64,000 nucleotides of DNA. It comes from Amia ocellicauda (taxonomy: Eukaryota; Chordata; Actinopteri; Amiiformes; Amiidae). The position numbers and the translations under genes are program-made. The stretch covers positions 16,356,001-16,420,000 of the forward strand of contig NC_089867.1 in NCBI RefSeq assembly GCF_036373705.1, written 5' to 3'. A model generated the notes under the pieces. It was not told the origin of the DNA and made no database searches. It saw nothing but the letters and a program-made list of their open reading frames with translations. Of the stretch, positions 40,401-52,696 are shown piece after piece. Each line of letters opens with the position of its first letter. Position 1 is the stretch's first letter.

Positions 40401-41780
40401 CTGTTTGCAGTGGTACAGGTGCAGGTACTGCAGATGTGCGGATGCTTGCAGATGTGTGTGCAGGAAGTAAAGCAGTGCAGCTTGACCCAGGTGTGTGTGT
40501 GTGTGTACGGCCCTGCTGTGTGTGAATATGTTCACAGGTGTGTGTGTGTGTGTATGTGTAGGGCCCAGGTAGGGGCTGGCAGTACAGGAGGATACAGGTG
40601 TGTCCAGGTGTGCAGACTCACCTTCTCACGGGTCAGTCTCTCGCTGTCCTGCAAGTGAGCATCGCGGGCAGAGCGCAGGGTAAGCTGGGTGTCCTGCTCG
40701 GCCCTGGTCACCGCCTGGGTCAGCTGCTCTCGCTCATGATCCCACTGGGCCTGCGCCGCCTCCCCCTCCCCCCGCAGCCTCCGCACCTCACCTGAGACAC
40801 ACAGACAGATACACACACAAAAAAGCAGACGGCAAATAAATATTATCTCCCATTTCCAACCTAGCCCCTCTCCTCACCCCCTCTCTCCACCCGTTCCGCT
40901 CTCCTCCCCTCTCCATTTCCCTCTCACCCTGCAGGTTCTCTCTCGTCAGTAATAGGGCCTGGGTCTCTGCCTCCAGATGCTCCCGGCGAGACTCCAGTTG
41001 AGCCGCCTGCTGCTGCATCTCAAACAGGCTGGTCTCCAGGGCCTCACGCTCCGACCTGCAGCACACACACACACCTCAACACACCTGTACACACCTAAAC
41101 ATACACACACACACCTGTACACACCTATAGTACCTGTAGTCACACACACACAGTAATTGTACAAACACACACAGCAGTCCAGTCATAGTCCAGTTCAGTC
41201 ATGCCTGGGAGGTCCAGTCCCACGTGTCAGTACCTGAGGCCGGCCAGCTCCTCACTGAGCGCGCGGTTGTCCCTCTCAGAGGCGGCGAGCTGGACCAGCA
41301 CACTGGCACGCTCCCGGGTTGCCTCCTCCAGAGCCCGGCCCGCTTGTGCCAGCGCCTCTGCCTGCCGCTGCCCCTCCTGCCGCACCTGGCACAGCTCCCC
41401 CTCCAGAACACCGCACTGCCGCGACACCTGGGTACACAGCACCGACATACTGACTCCGAAATATTGACACACTGATACATACTGATATAGTAGCACAGAC
41501 TGGCTCTACTACTCTCTCTCGATCTGTACCTGGGTCAGTTTCTCCTGCAGCTGTCCTCGCTCCGCCTTCTGGGCCCGTAGCTCCGCCTCCAAATCCACCC
41601 TGCTTTGCTCCACCTCCTGCAGCGAATCGTCCAGCCCCTGGCGGGCAGAGTCAAGGTCCAGCTTCTCCTGCTCCAATCGCACAAGCTCGTCTCTGATTGA
41701 CAGCTTCTCCTGCTCCGCCTCCCTCTTCTGGCTCAGCAGGGCAGCCTTTTCCTCCTCCAGCTGAGAGAAAGAGAGGGATA

Positions 41781-41819
<39 letters not shown>

Positions 41820-44236
41820 TAGATAGGCTAGTTCACTCTCCATGCAAACTAATATACATAAACAATACAGCAGGGAAAAACTCTCCCTTCCTCTCTCTCC
41901 CTATCCCCCTCTCTCACCTGGCTGATGATGGCACTGAGCTCTGTCTTGTCCTGGGCCAACGCCTCGTTCAGGCCACTCAGCTTGGCCAGGGAGTCCCGGA
42001 GAGAGCTGTCCTCCACACGCAGCCGAGAGACAGACAGAGACAGGGCCGCGCTGCCCGCTTCCACCTGGGGAGAGAGGGGGAGTGAGAAAGAGGGAGAGGA
42101 AGAGATCAGAGAGTCTGAAATCAAATGTGTTACCCATGTGTGTCAGTGTGTAAGTGTGTGTGTGAGTTGGTGTGTGTCTGTGTGGGTCCATACCCTGGAT
42201 AGTGCCTCTTCCAGTTCGGTCTTCTCTGCCTCCAGGACCCGCTTCTCCACTGCCCCTTTCTGGAGAGACTCCTTCACTGCAGCCAACTCACTGCGCGCTG
42301 CCGAGCACCGAGTCTCACACTGCTCCAGCTGACGCAGCCTGAGAGAGAGAGGGAGAGACCTCAGCTCACCAAGCAGGGACAACAGTGCGGGGGAGGACAC
42401 AACAGACAGCAGAGACATTATCACTATCACTGCATCACTGCCTGCCCCACACCGAGAGACAATCAGCCCTTCAGGTTTAAGACAATATGTATACTGAGTA
42501 TGCAACTATTTTAAGCAAAGTGTCTGTAAATAAATGGGTGAGAGAGAGGGAGAAGGGGATGAGAGGCAGAGTGAGAGAGAGAAAGCGAGGGAAAGAGACA
42601 GTAAAAGTATGGATGGCGTTTGGAGACTAGTTATGACATCTCAGTGTAGATCCATTGAATTGATAACAAAGTCAAATTGAAAGTTTTTACAGCTTTCTCT
42701 GTCTTTCATCCCTTCTTCTCTCATCCCTCCTCCCTCCCTATTTGCCTCTCCCCCTGCCCCTCTTTGTCCTCCTCCTCTCCCTCTCTCACACTCTCTCTGT
42801 CTCCGTCTTGGCACGGTCTCTCTCCTGGGCCAGCCCCTCCCGCTCCTCCCTCTCACGGTCCCGCTCCCTCTGCGCAGACGCCAGGCTCTGCTGCAGCTTC
42901 TCGCAGTCCAGCTGCAGAGTGTGAACCTTCTCCTGCGCAGCCTGCACTGCCCTCTCCAGACTGGCCTTCTCACTGAGGAGAGAGAGACAGAGACTGTCAA
43001 TTAGTCATGCCAATAAATATTTTTGTAATTAAATTTAGTTGAGAGAGAGTCAGTGAGTCAGTGTATCAAGTGTGTCAGTGTGTCGGTGAGCTGCGCCCTG
43101 ACCTGCTCAGTGTGTCAATGGTGCTGCGCAGTCGGGCGCTGTCTCTGGTGGCGGCGTCTCTCTCGAGTGCAGCTCTGTCTCTATCCTCCCGCAGCTCCTG
43201 CGCATGCCGCTCCGCAGTCCGCCTGCTTGCCTCATACTCAGACAGCTGCCTGCGCACACCTGCCAGTTGCTCCTGCGCAGACTCCATACGTCCACGGAGC
43301 TCCTGGCCAGGTAGAGACAGTGAGAGAGAGAGAGAGAGTAGGAGAGAGGGAGAAGGAGAGAGAGACAGAAAGGAGAGGGGAGAGAGGGGAATAGGAGATA
43401 GATGGAAGAAGACAGGGTGAAGAGAGGAGAGGAGGCAGAGAGGGAAAGAGAGGAGGAGTGAAGGGGTAGTAATGAGCAGTTTTTTACTTGTGCAGTACAG
43501 TGTTACCTATGCAGTAGTGTCACCTATGCAGCAGTGTTACCTGTGTGAGGACTTGCCGGTTGCTGATGGCCGAGCGCAGGGCAGCGAGGCTGGTCTCGGG
43601 GGGGCCAGGGAGGCGGGGCCTTCGGGGAGAGGGGGAGCGAAGGGGGGAGGCAGATCGTCGGGGTGAGGGGGAACGGAGTAGAGGAGCAAGAGATGCTGCC
43701 AGACTGTCCCCCTCCCCCTCAGATGACACAAGCGTCCCGTGGTCACTGTCCACCAACACTGCCTGAGAGAGAGAGAGATTTTTCAATTTTATTATATTCC
43801 TTTTCCCATTTACTGTATCTGTAAATGCCAATCTCAGTGTTGTGTAGTTGTGTAGAAGTACCTGTGCAATGTCTCTTAGTGTTTGTTGCAGGGCCTCAGT
43901 CTGTGCTCTCAGGGTCTGCAACTCCTGCTCCGCACCGCCATCCTGCTCCTACAGAGGGCAGTATTGCATCATTGTCCCAAGGCACTGCCCCACACTGTCG
44001 TCGTCCCCACCACACACAAAGAGACGCACACAAATTGCACTGCCCCATACTGCCCCCCCCCCCACACAGACACTGCACTGCCCCACACACAGATTACAAA
44101 ACAAAACCCCAAACCACTGCCCCCTAGTCTCACTCACCACCGCCTCCAGCCTCTGCGTCAGTGAGGCTGACTCTCTCTCCTTCTCCTCACACTGGGCCTT
44201 CAGCCTCTCTACCTCCCTCTGTGCCTCGGCCAACCT

Positions 44237-44270
<34 letters not shown>

Positions 44271-47025
44271 ACAGACAGACAGACAGACACAGACACACAC
44301 ACACACACACACAAACACACATATAAATGCAGACAAACAGACACAGAGACAGAATTAGAAACACATATTATGAGAAAATCAGCCAATTCAAAATGATAGA
44401 TGAAAAATGTTCACACACAGAGACACACAGATACACAGACACGCTGTTGGGCATCTGACCTGGCGTTGACCTCTGCCCTCTCTGTGTCACAGCTGGCCTG
44501 AAGCTGCAGCATCTCGCCCACCTTGGCCCTGAGCTGCTCCTCCAGCTGTGCCAGCTGTGCCTGCTGCCTCTCCTGCGCCAAGGCCACCCCACCCTCACTG
44601 GCACGCAGACTGACACAGGAGGACAGTGCTCCCCGAGACACACGTGCCAGCTCACTGCGCACCTCCGCCAGGTCTCTGACACAGAGGAGTGGAGAGGAGA
44701 GGAGAGAAAGAGCTGTCACCTATATTCTGATAGACAGTCAGAGAAGCAGAGAGGCAGAGAGTGGGTGTGTTGTACTGTGTGTTCTGTGTGTGTGTGTGTG
44801 TGTGTGTGTGCTGCGTGTGGTCAGGCTTGTCAGAACAGGAGACACACACATACACAGTGCCTTCTGCAGCTCACACACTCACCTCTCAGTGGCGCTCTTC
44901 ACTTCACAGACATGGCGGCGAAATCCCACCACCTGGCGCCAGAGAGACAGCAGACGACTGTGCTCACTGCTGAAATAACTGTGGAATGACTGAGGGACAG
45001 AGGGAGAGAGGGAGAGAGGGAGGAATATGGGGAGTGAAGGTGAGTGGGGTGGAGGTGGAGGAGCAAGGGAGAGAGGATGAGAGGGAAAGGAGCACAGAAG
45101 GGTGGCGAGGAAGGGAGAGGAGAGTGGGGTGTGAGAGAGGTGGAGGGGAGAATAGGGGAAGGGGGGAGAGATAAAGAGAGAGATGGACTTGAGTTAGTGT
45201 TACTAGTTACAAATGTCCATAATACATTTATAAATAAACAACTGTATATGTGCTTGGTCTGCATTTCTAAAACTGGCCCCACCTCCTCCTCTCTCCTCCA
45301 ATCAGACTCCCTTTGCTCCAGCTCCTCCCGAGCCTTCGTCCAATCAGCTGTCAGCTTGCGGATGTCCTCGCTCAGAGCCTGATTGGCTGTGTTGGCCTGG
45401 TCCAGCTGGTCACGGAGCATAGAATTCACTTGGGCTAGACTAGAACTTCTATACAGAGAGAGAGAGACTGACTGACACACTGACACTATTTATACTCTCT
45501 TTACTGTATCTGTAAATACTTGTCATAAAGCTAATTTTGAATTTGAATTTGAGAGATTGACTCTGGCAGACTGTTGCCTCACAATTGTTCACATGTTGAG
45601 GCTGAAGTCTGATGGTATAACAGGTCTGACAAATTTCACTACCAACAGCCGTAGCCAATTATCAGCTTTCTCCTGCCTGCTACCCAATCAATTGCTCCCT
45701 GGTCAGTTAACCCCTGCCCACCTCTGCTGTTCTTCCTCCAATCGAATGAGGGCATTTTCCAAATCATTGCTTGGCTCTTCCTCCTCAGACCTGAGCCTGC
45801 CTCCAGAGAGATCCAAACTGTCCTGGATACAAAATGATTGAAAAACAATCACACCTGTTGTATAGTTTAAACTCTCACACACACACTGATACACACACTC
45901 ATATACACATGCACACACACTCACAGTAAGGGCTTGTTTGTCGAGTTGTGTGGTTTTCTCCAGCAGGCTCTGCTCCAGCTCTCCACACTTCTTTTTGTAC
46001 TGCAGCACCTGGGGGCAGCAGCAGGGGGCAGCAGCAGGCAGGGTGTGTTATTAAGCAATTACAGCTCAGATTATACATCTCACTGATAAAATAACTTTAC
46101 CTCAGCACTTCTCTCAAAGAGTTTGTCCAAACATACAGTTAACCTGTTCAGAGCATGAGGGCAGATAATGCCCACTATGCACATGAAAGGAAATACAAAT
46201 CTCACACAGGATAGAGAACAAACTGTAGAGGCAAGCGTTTAATGACAAAGACGGCCTCAGGGCTGCGACAGCGCTGCCTCACCTCCCAGCCCCCATGACC
46301 ATCAGTGAGGTAAATCTGTGGGGGAGACTTCTGCCAAACCGGCCTTGTCCACCCCAGCCCTCATACGCTGGGCATTACTCTGGTCTCACTGGCTACCTTC
46401 TTTACAGTACTGCTATTATGTCATTTGTGGGGGGGATCACCTTGGCCTGCAGTTTCTGCACCAGCTGCGCCTGCCTCTGCTGCCCCTCCTGGTAGGCGGT
46501 GAGTTTGCGCTTGTACGCGGCCTGCTCCTCCTCCAGCCGTCTGCGCAGCTCTGCATTCTGCTGTGCCAGACTGCGTGACTCCTGCGCATCTCGCTCCCTC
46601 TCCCCGGAGTCCACACGCAGGGCCTGCTCCAGCTTCGCAGGGAAGAGAGACAGAGAGGAAGGTGTTTTTCAAGACTGCGTTGCTGGAATGCAGCACTCCA
46701 CAGGTTAAGAGTGATGGAGCTGGTTTCCATGGCGACCCCCCTGGTGCCCCCCCACCCCTCCTTCTACTCCTCCACCTCCCCGCTGCTCTCCCTTCCTCTG
46801 GTAAACACAGACCTGCTCCTATGGTAACCCCCCCGGCACCTCAGCTCTAGCTGCCCTGCCACTTGCCTGCTCCACCATGTGTCTCACGAAGTGCCCAGAC
46901 CTGCCTTCCTCTGCCATCTCTCTCGCTCCGTGTCCCTTGCTCTGCCTGTGTCTGTGTTTCTCTGTCGTTTTCTATCTCTGTTTCTTCTGCTGCTCCCTCT
47001 CTGTCTGCATGCATAGTACTGTTTT

Positions 47026-47070
<45 letters not shown>

Positions 47071-49314
47071 GTTTCTGTCTCAGAACTCTCTATCCCTCTC
47101 TCCCTTTCTACATCAGCTGCCACATCTCTCTCTCTCTCCCTCTCTGCATCTGTCTCTCCCTCTCTCAAATTAAAATTCAAAGTGCTTTATTGGCATGCCA
47201 TATATAATGTATTGCCAAAGCATTACAAAAGCAGATATAGATGATAAATACAAACATGAATAATATGAATAATGTAGGAGGGATCAACAATATAAATACA
47301 TAGATTTTTTGTATTAAAAATAAATAAAGAAAGAAAGAAAGAAAGTGTATTTTCCCTGCTTCCTCTCTCTCTTTGCTTCTCTCTCAGTCTCTTTCCCAAT
47401 TTCAATTTCTCTCTCTCTCTCTCTCTGCACCTGTTGACCTTTCTTCTGCTGTGACCCCAGAACTCTGCACTGCACTACACATACTGTACAACACTGCACC
47501 TCTCCACACACACTGAACAGCACTGCACTACACACACTGTACAACACTGCACCCATCCACACACACTATACAACACAGCTCCACACCAAACACAACAACA
47601 ACAATAATAATAATAATAATAACAGAAATCTGACAGTGTGTTAATGTGGGGTAACCTCTCCTCCACCCATTTATCTACCCCCTCTGCCTCTTTTATCCCC
47701 CCCAGCCCTCCATCCAGCAGCACAAAGACACCCCCCCCTCCATTCAGGCCAATGTTTAACATCACCCATAGTGACAAACACCATGGCAACCTGCCACTCC
47801 ATTCATTTTAATCACAGTCACCACGGAGACGGCACCCAGCCATCTCCCGAGCCCCAGTGTGAAAATACAGACAGAGAGAGGGAGGGGTTTCTGTAGTCCA
47901 GACATCGCTGGAACCCTCCTCCTCTCGGCCTTGGGCCTGTGCAGACCTGCCCCAATGGTAATGGACAATGGGGGGGTGGGGGTGTGAGGGGGTGAGCTGT
48001 TTTATATGAGATATTTTCTCCCACAGTGCACAGACCCCTGCTCCCCCACCTGGTAGTGAGCGTGCTCAGTATGAAGTCCCATTCTCTGCATTACTTGTCT
48101 CCACGGTTACCTCCAAATACCCCCCCACACACACACGCACACTGTATCCCATTCGGAAAAAAGGAGGATAGGAGTGTCAATGTGTGAGTGTGTCTGTCAC
48201 TCAGTGTCTCAGTCTCTGTGTCTCAATGTCTCTCAGTGCCCCAGTGTCCCCGTGTCCCAGTGTCTCTGTGCCTCACCCTCTCACTGATGGCACTGTATTT
48301 GATGGCGAGCTCATCCCGGTCGGCCCGGCTGTGTGCCAGCAGGTCCTCCACCCGCGCCAGCTCAGCCTGCAGCATCCGGCTCTCTTCTTGTGCCGAAAGG
48401 CTTGACGACATCATTGCACCTGGGTGAAGGGGGTTAAGCACAGAAGCGCACAGCGTGTCAGTGTCTCCCAGTGTGTCGGTGGGTCAGTCTCTCTGGGTGT
48501 TGGTATGTCAGTGTGTCTGTCTGTGATTGTCGGTCACTCACTAGGATCACTCAGGTTCTTAGTAACAATCTGTCTGATTCGTGCAGGCAGGCGGGTGGGC
48601 GGGGAGTCCTGGGCGTCTCCTCGAACCGTGAACCTCTTCTGCTCTCCACTGGACAGAACACTGTCCTCCAACTTCTGAGAGTGAGGGAGAGAAGGGAAGA
48701 GGGAGAGGGTGACAGAGAGAGGGAGAGGATGAGGGAGACGTTTTACTTCACAGTGAGCAAACAAACACTGCTTTAACGCTGCACTGAGAAAGGGAGAGAG
48801 AAGGAAAGAGATGCCAGAGAGAGAGAAAGAGAGAGAGGGACAGGTGCCAGTACAGTCACAAGCTGACAGAGACACTGCAGAGAGACACCTGTCACTGCAC
48901 ACTGACCTGCTCCCTGCAACACACACACTCACAAATACATACACACAAACATAGGCGTAGGTTTGTCGAAATGTTGAGAGAACATTAAATTGTCCCCCCC
49001 CAATAATGTATGCCTGGCTCCATAGGCGTAGGGGACACACACCCCCAATATTGACACCGTCCCCCCCCCAATTCTGAAGTGAAAACTATGCTCCTGGACA
49101 CACACTGACCTGCTCCCTGCAACACACACACAAAAGTGACAAACACATACAAAAACACTCACTCTCATACAAGACCTCACATGCATACTGACACACTCAG
49201 TCAGAGATGGACTCAATTGAGATGTAATCAATTGGACACAGACATGATAATATGACAAGTCTGCCAGTCAGTTCAGCCCAATCTGACTTACCTTCAACAG
49301 CAAGAACAACCACC

Positions 49315-49375
<61 letters not shown>

Positions 49376-49426
49376 CTGTATGACCACCTCCAGTTTCGAC
49401 TCGGCACTTGGACTCTCTGCGCTCAT
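32582..49426 (-). CDS. crocc: Rootletin (ciliary rootlet coiled-coil protein), complete, 37 coding exons
   Basis: Structural coiled-coil of the ciliary rootlet and intercentriolar linker. Exons from the start: 49376-49426, 48542-48674, 48277-48419, 46441-46632, 45925-46008, 45722-45822, 45283-45448, 44883-44989, 44460-44675, 44138-44234, 43862-43948, 43541-43762, 43103-43302, 42790-42972, 42194-42338, 41918-42064, 41530-41760, 41234-41427, 40928-41055, 40622-40791, 40221-40400, 39954-40088, 39690-39833, 39328-39566, 39073-39232, 38580-38747, 38039-38444, 37433-37611, 37196-37316, 36712-36875, 35112-35327, 34759-34983, 34377-34526, 34060-34260, 33807-33938, 32774-32944, 32582-32668. All phases agree; 2024 aa (human 2017). 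Landmarks are [69 protein letters not shown], an SPSPRR-rich break in exon 12, and the end [15 protein letters not shown]. The rest is heptad-type E/R/L/A coiled coil. It has the same orientation relative to mfap2 and necap2 as in human. Confidence 0.97.
35512..35610 (+). repeat. Best copy of the dispersed TTTATTGGCA / GTTGCCAAAGCA element
   Basis: Reads TTTCAAATTCAAAATGAGCT, TTATTGGCAAGAC, AAGTGTTGCCAAAGCATTTT and CAGATACAGTAAAGAGAATA. Related copies or fragments lie at 6800-6855, 16845-16885, 20803-20850, 23194-23230, 30778-30845, 43775-43832, 45484-45552, 47163-47240 and 59483-59535, in both orientations and nearly always beside CT or GA tracts. Confidence 0.75.
35641..35729 (+). repeat. 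(CT)44 microsatellite in a crocc intron
   Basis: An almost pure 89-bp CT array in the intron between exons 31 and 30 (35328-36711). It directly follows a copy of the TTTATTGGCA element (35512-35610). It is the longest dinucleotide array in the window. Confidence 0.95.
36103..36545 (+). mobile_element. Tc1/mariner DNA transposon remnant
   Basis: The left end TATATACAGTGCCTACAGAA is the typical terminus of fish Tc1-like elements. Downstream there is HTH/catalytic-region sequence recognisable at DNA level: AAGAAGGAGATTGATCAGAG, then CACCATCCCCACCGTGAAGC and ATGGGGGTGGCAGCAACATG. In translation [14 protein letters not shown] and the [15 protein letters not shown] tract correspond to pieces of transposase. 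The copy is internally deleted (about 440 bp against about 1.6 kb) and carries frameshifts and an A10 run, so it is dead. It is oriented opposite to the host gene crocc. Confidence 0.85.
38875..38950 (+). repeat. SINE-like fragment, 'TATAGCGCCC' type, in a crocc intron
   Basis: Contains TTTGTATAGCGCCCATTGC and CACAGAGCGCTTTACAGAG. It is related to the copy at 13870-13990. Confidence 0.5.
48951..49095 (-). repeat. Two-copy repeat with CATAGGCGTAGG and CCCCCCCCAAT
   Basis: The phrases CATAGGCGTAGG (48950 and 49021) and TCCCCCCCCAAT (48990 and 49060) recur about 70 bp apart in crocc intron 1, giving a degenerate tandem pair. I do not recognise a named family. Confidence 0.5.
49315..49373 (+). 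repeat. (AAT)n microsatellite next to the crocc exon 1 donor
   Basis: About 19 AAT repeats end two bases before the donor of the first coding exon (exon lower edge 49376). On the transcript strand the intron begins GTTATTATT and the repeat forms all of the donor-proximal intron. Confidence 0.95.
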
Positions 49427-50039
49427 TTGGCTCCGAGCTCCAGGGCTGATAGCGACCCAGTGCCTAGTTTGCGGTGCGGGGTGCGGGGTGCGGGGCTGGG
49501 AGAGCGACTTGTCTGCGGGCAGTACCCCGGACAGGGGGCTCCGGGAGCAGCGTATGAAACCCGGTTTGTAAAACGAATCAGTTGTATACTAACTATCGAT
49601 CTAAATTACTAACTATATTACTTACCGGTTCCAAACACTACGCATCTGTTATTCACGATATTTACCAGTCACAGCAATATCCGCCACTCTCCCTAATCCC
49701 GACTGACACTATTGCGCTCCCTCTCTCCTCTCCTCTCCTGCTCCCCCGCGTATAAAGAGCCACATTGAGGCGGGTCTGTCCGTCTGTCCTGCTGCTGTCT
49801 GTGGGGCAGGCTGAGGGAGAGTGTGGAAGTGCGGCTCGGAGAGATTGAGGACAGTGAAGGGATTAGCGAGGTTAAACCCCCCCTCCCCCTCCTCCTCCCT
49901 CCATCCCTCCCTCTTTTACACACACCGAGGCGAGCTGCTCTGTATATAAACTCTACAAACGGTTTGTGACAACCAGAAATATATTATTATTTTTGTTTTT
50001 TACACACTACTAATATACAGTAGAATAGAGGTTACTATC

Positions 50040-50480
50040 CCACAGCACAATAAAGTACAATGCAGCACAATATTACAGTAGTGCTATGAACTACACTACA
50101 GTATACACAATGCAGCAGCACAGTGCAGTACTGTAATACAGTACAGTATTGTAATATAGTACAGTACACTGTATATATTATATTTCTTAGCAGACACCCT
50201 TATTCAGGGCACTGACACCTGTTACAATACATTACATAATTATTAAATACAATAACCAATTGATACTTGAGCAATCTAGGTACAGGTACAGGGTAAAATA
50301 ATACAGTACTGTGTAATGAAGTACAGTACAGTAGTGTAATATAGTACAGGGTAAAATAGTGCAACACAGTGTATTACGGTACAGTGTAGTATGTGTAATA
50401 CAGAACAGTACAGTGCAGTAGTGTAATACAGTACAGTACAGTGTAATATAGTACTGTGCAGTGTGTGTACAGTGCAAGTG
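50040..50480. repeat. Degenerate TACAGTA-type low-complexity array
   Basis: Variants of GTAATACAGTACAGT recur irregularly over this block, interrupted by a SINE-like fragment at 50178-50285. Similar smaller arrays lie at 25075-25175, 37085-37190, 52300-52350 and 61610-61810. Confidence 0.6.
50178..50285 (+). repeat. SINE-like fragment related to 8956-9052
   Basis: Starts TATATTTCTTAGCAGACACC and ends TTGAGCAATCTAGGTACAG, the two ends of a fish-wide short element. The middle is diverged. Confidence 0.55.
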
Positions 50481-51286
50481 CAGCAGCTCCACTCCACTTA
50501 ATATTCTTTAGATCAACAGCTGTGACTGACAGAGCCCAGACTGACACACTGACACATACACATAAATACTGACAAACACACTCACACAGTCACACAGAAA
50601 CCAGTGGGCCTCTCAAACTCAGAAAGCTCCTCCCCCAAAACACTATATCTCTGTGGCAACCCCAAGACTCTGGCCCCACAGTTACTAGCAATTCCATTGT
50701 ATCCAGGTCTTGAGCAGTGAGGGTCTCACTAAAAGATCACCCTGGACCTCCAATCAATCAATCTGATCAGTAACACACAGGTCTGATCAATCACGCTGAT
50801 CAATTACACACAGCTCTGACCAATATCCATGTAAAACATCACCAATGACTCTCATCAATAACTCTGATCAATACTACTGCTCACAGCACAGATATCACTG
50901 CTCAATAACTGTAAAACATAACCAATAACACAGAGCATTAGCCCTGCTCAGTATGACTAGTTAGTTATATTAATTAATTAATTAATTAATTAATTAGATA
51001 ACACTGGTCACTCACTGTCTAACAGTACCAATAACTGTTTCAATAACACTGAACCCAGTCAAACAAAAATTGTATAAAAAAACAACAACATATTATCGGA
51101 TATTAAGTTATCGGGCAGGAGCCTCACCTTAACCTGGCAGTGATGTAACGGCTAGGATTTCTAGCAGTGAAGTAAGGGCTAGCAGCCACAATACTAACAT
51201 GACCCAAATCGATAACAACGCTCAAATCACGCCAAGAGCACTGATTAATGGTAGGGATTAATAATTCCTCTCAGTGAAACCAATAA

Positions 51287-51335
51287 TGGGTCGAATGACC
51301 TCCTTTCGTTTGTAAACTGTCTTTCTTTCTAACGG
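51287..51335 (+). repeat. SINE 3' tail fragment
   Basis: AATGGGTCGAATGACCTCCT then TTCGTTTGTAAACTGTC, a second copy of the tail at 12738-12785. Confidence 0.6.
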
Positions 51336-51607
51336 ATCAGTAATAAATAAATGGTTTTCAGTGAGGCAGTGACCCTTTGCTGCCCACTAGTGGTGCTGCC
51401 CCTGCATGAAACAGCGTGAAACGAAGTGGTTTGAGAAACTTTTAAATTGTTAGCGAGAATGCAGAGCAGATCAGAGCTCTAGTCCGCACACTTTCGTCAC
51501 AGTTATCCAGAGAGTGGGTGGGGGTTAGGCGGGGCTGCAAACATCTGAACACATCTGGCCTCCATTCCACTGGTTCCCATCACAGACTCCAACCACAGTG
51601 TCGCAGC

Positions 51608-51809
51608 CACTGGGGTAGCTACAAGGGGGGAGGGGGTCAAAGGGGCCACTGTACACCCTTGTTCGGAAAGTTAATACAATGATGAAAATGAGTGAGTGAA
51701 AGTGAGTGTGGTCAGTCCATTATCGCCAGGTGACGCATAGAGAAGGTAGAATTGGCATTAAACGGTCCTTCATCGTGTCTTCACCGAGAAAATTCAAGCT
51801 ACGCCACTG
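51608..51809. mobile_element. Candidate MITE with imperfect terminal inverted repeats
   Basis: The left end CACTGGGGTAGCTACAAG and the inverted right end CAGTGGCGTAGCTTGAAT match at most positions over the first 15 bases. The 202-bp body has no ORF. A clear target duplication is not visible. The TIR is of the CAGTGGCGTAGCT type seen in vertebrate nonautonomous DNA elements; I do not assign a superfamily. Confidence 0.5.
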
Positions 51810-52597
51810 TAAACACAGTAAAGTGTAGTATGATGTATGGCGGTTAAAACACAATCAAAATATGGTAAAGTGTAGAATACCAGGGTAAAACTGTGGTGTA
51901 GGGTAGTACACCATAAGAAAAATGTGGTACAAATGTAGTGAAGTATAGTATAGGCCCTGGAAAAAGTAGTGTACCATGTTTAAACAGTGTGGTGTATTTG
52001 GTAATATGGTATTTTTTTGTACCTGATATCAATAAAAATGTGTGATTTATAATGTTTAAAAAGATTTTTCAATTCCATTGAAAGTAATGGTGGAATGTTA
52101 ATAAAATGCCAAGATTCCGATACCTTCATCCACAGAGTGAACTGTCACCACATGCGCTCATTAACCAATCAGCAGTGGGGATTAAAATACAATATCTTTG
52201 TCCATTCCCTATAATATAATGCTTATGCTCCACTCCATCTCCCACAACAGCACTGGCCTTTTGCAGTGGGGATACAAAGGCATAGTAGGCCTATATTACA
52301 GTGCAGTACTGCAGTACAGTGTATTACAATATAGTAGATTATTTCAGTACATTATATATTAGGGCAAAGTGATAGGCTTCTAGGGCAACAGACTCTGTAT
52401 GTAAATAATGATGATGTACAAGCATTACGCCCATAGTTGCATCAATTAATTATGCGATAATATGGATGCATATTGTGTTGCTCTGTGTGATTTTTTTGCT
52501 TTCGATTATTTTTATGGGTTGCATATGACACTTTTAGTCTTGTATGGCACTTTTTAAATCACGTATGACACTTTGTTCTTGTATTGCATATTAAAGG

Positions 52598-52696
52598 AAC
52601 AGTAATCTCAGGTTTAGAAAACCCCAATGCGTGAGATTTTGTAATTATCTAATAAAATTGCACGCATTGGAGTTTTCAAAACTTGTAATCTCTGTT
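52598..52696. repeat. Long imperfect inverted repeat (foldback), about 36-bp arms
   Basis: Left arm 52598-52633 (AACAGTAATCTCAGG ... CCCCAATGCGTG) and right arm 52661-52696 (CACGCATTGGAGTTTTC ... TCTCTGTT) are complementary except for a few mismatches and a one-base shift. The 27-bp loop is AT-rich with short complementary ends (ATTTT/AAAAT). It lies between necap2 and crocc. It could be a foldback MITE or a transcribed hairpin. Confidence 0.8.
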
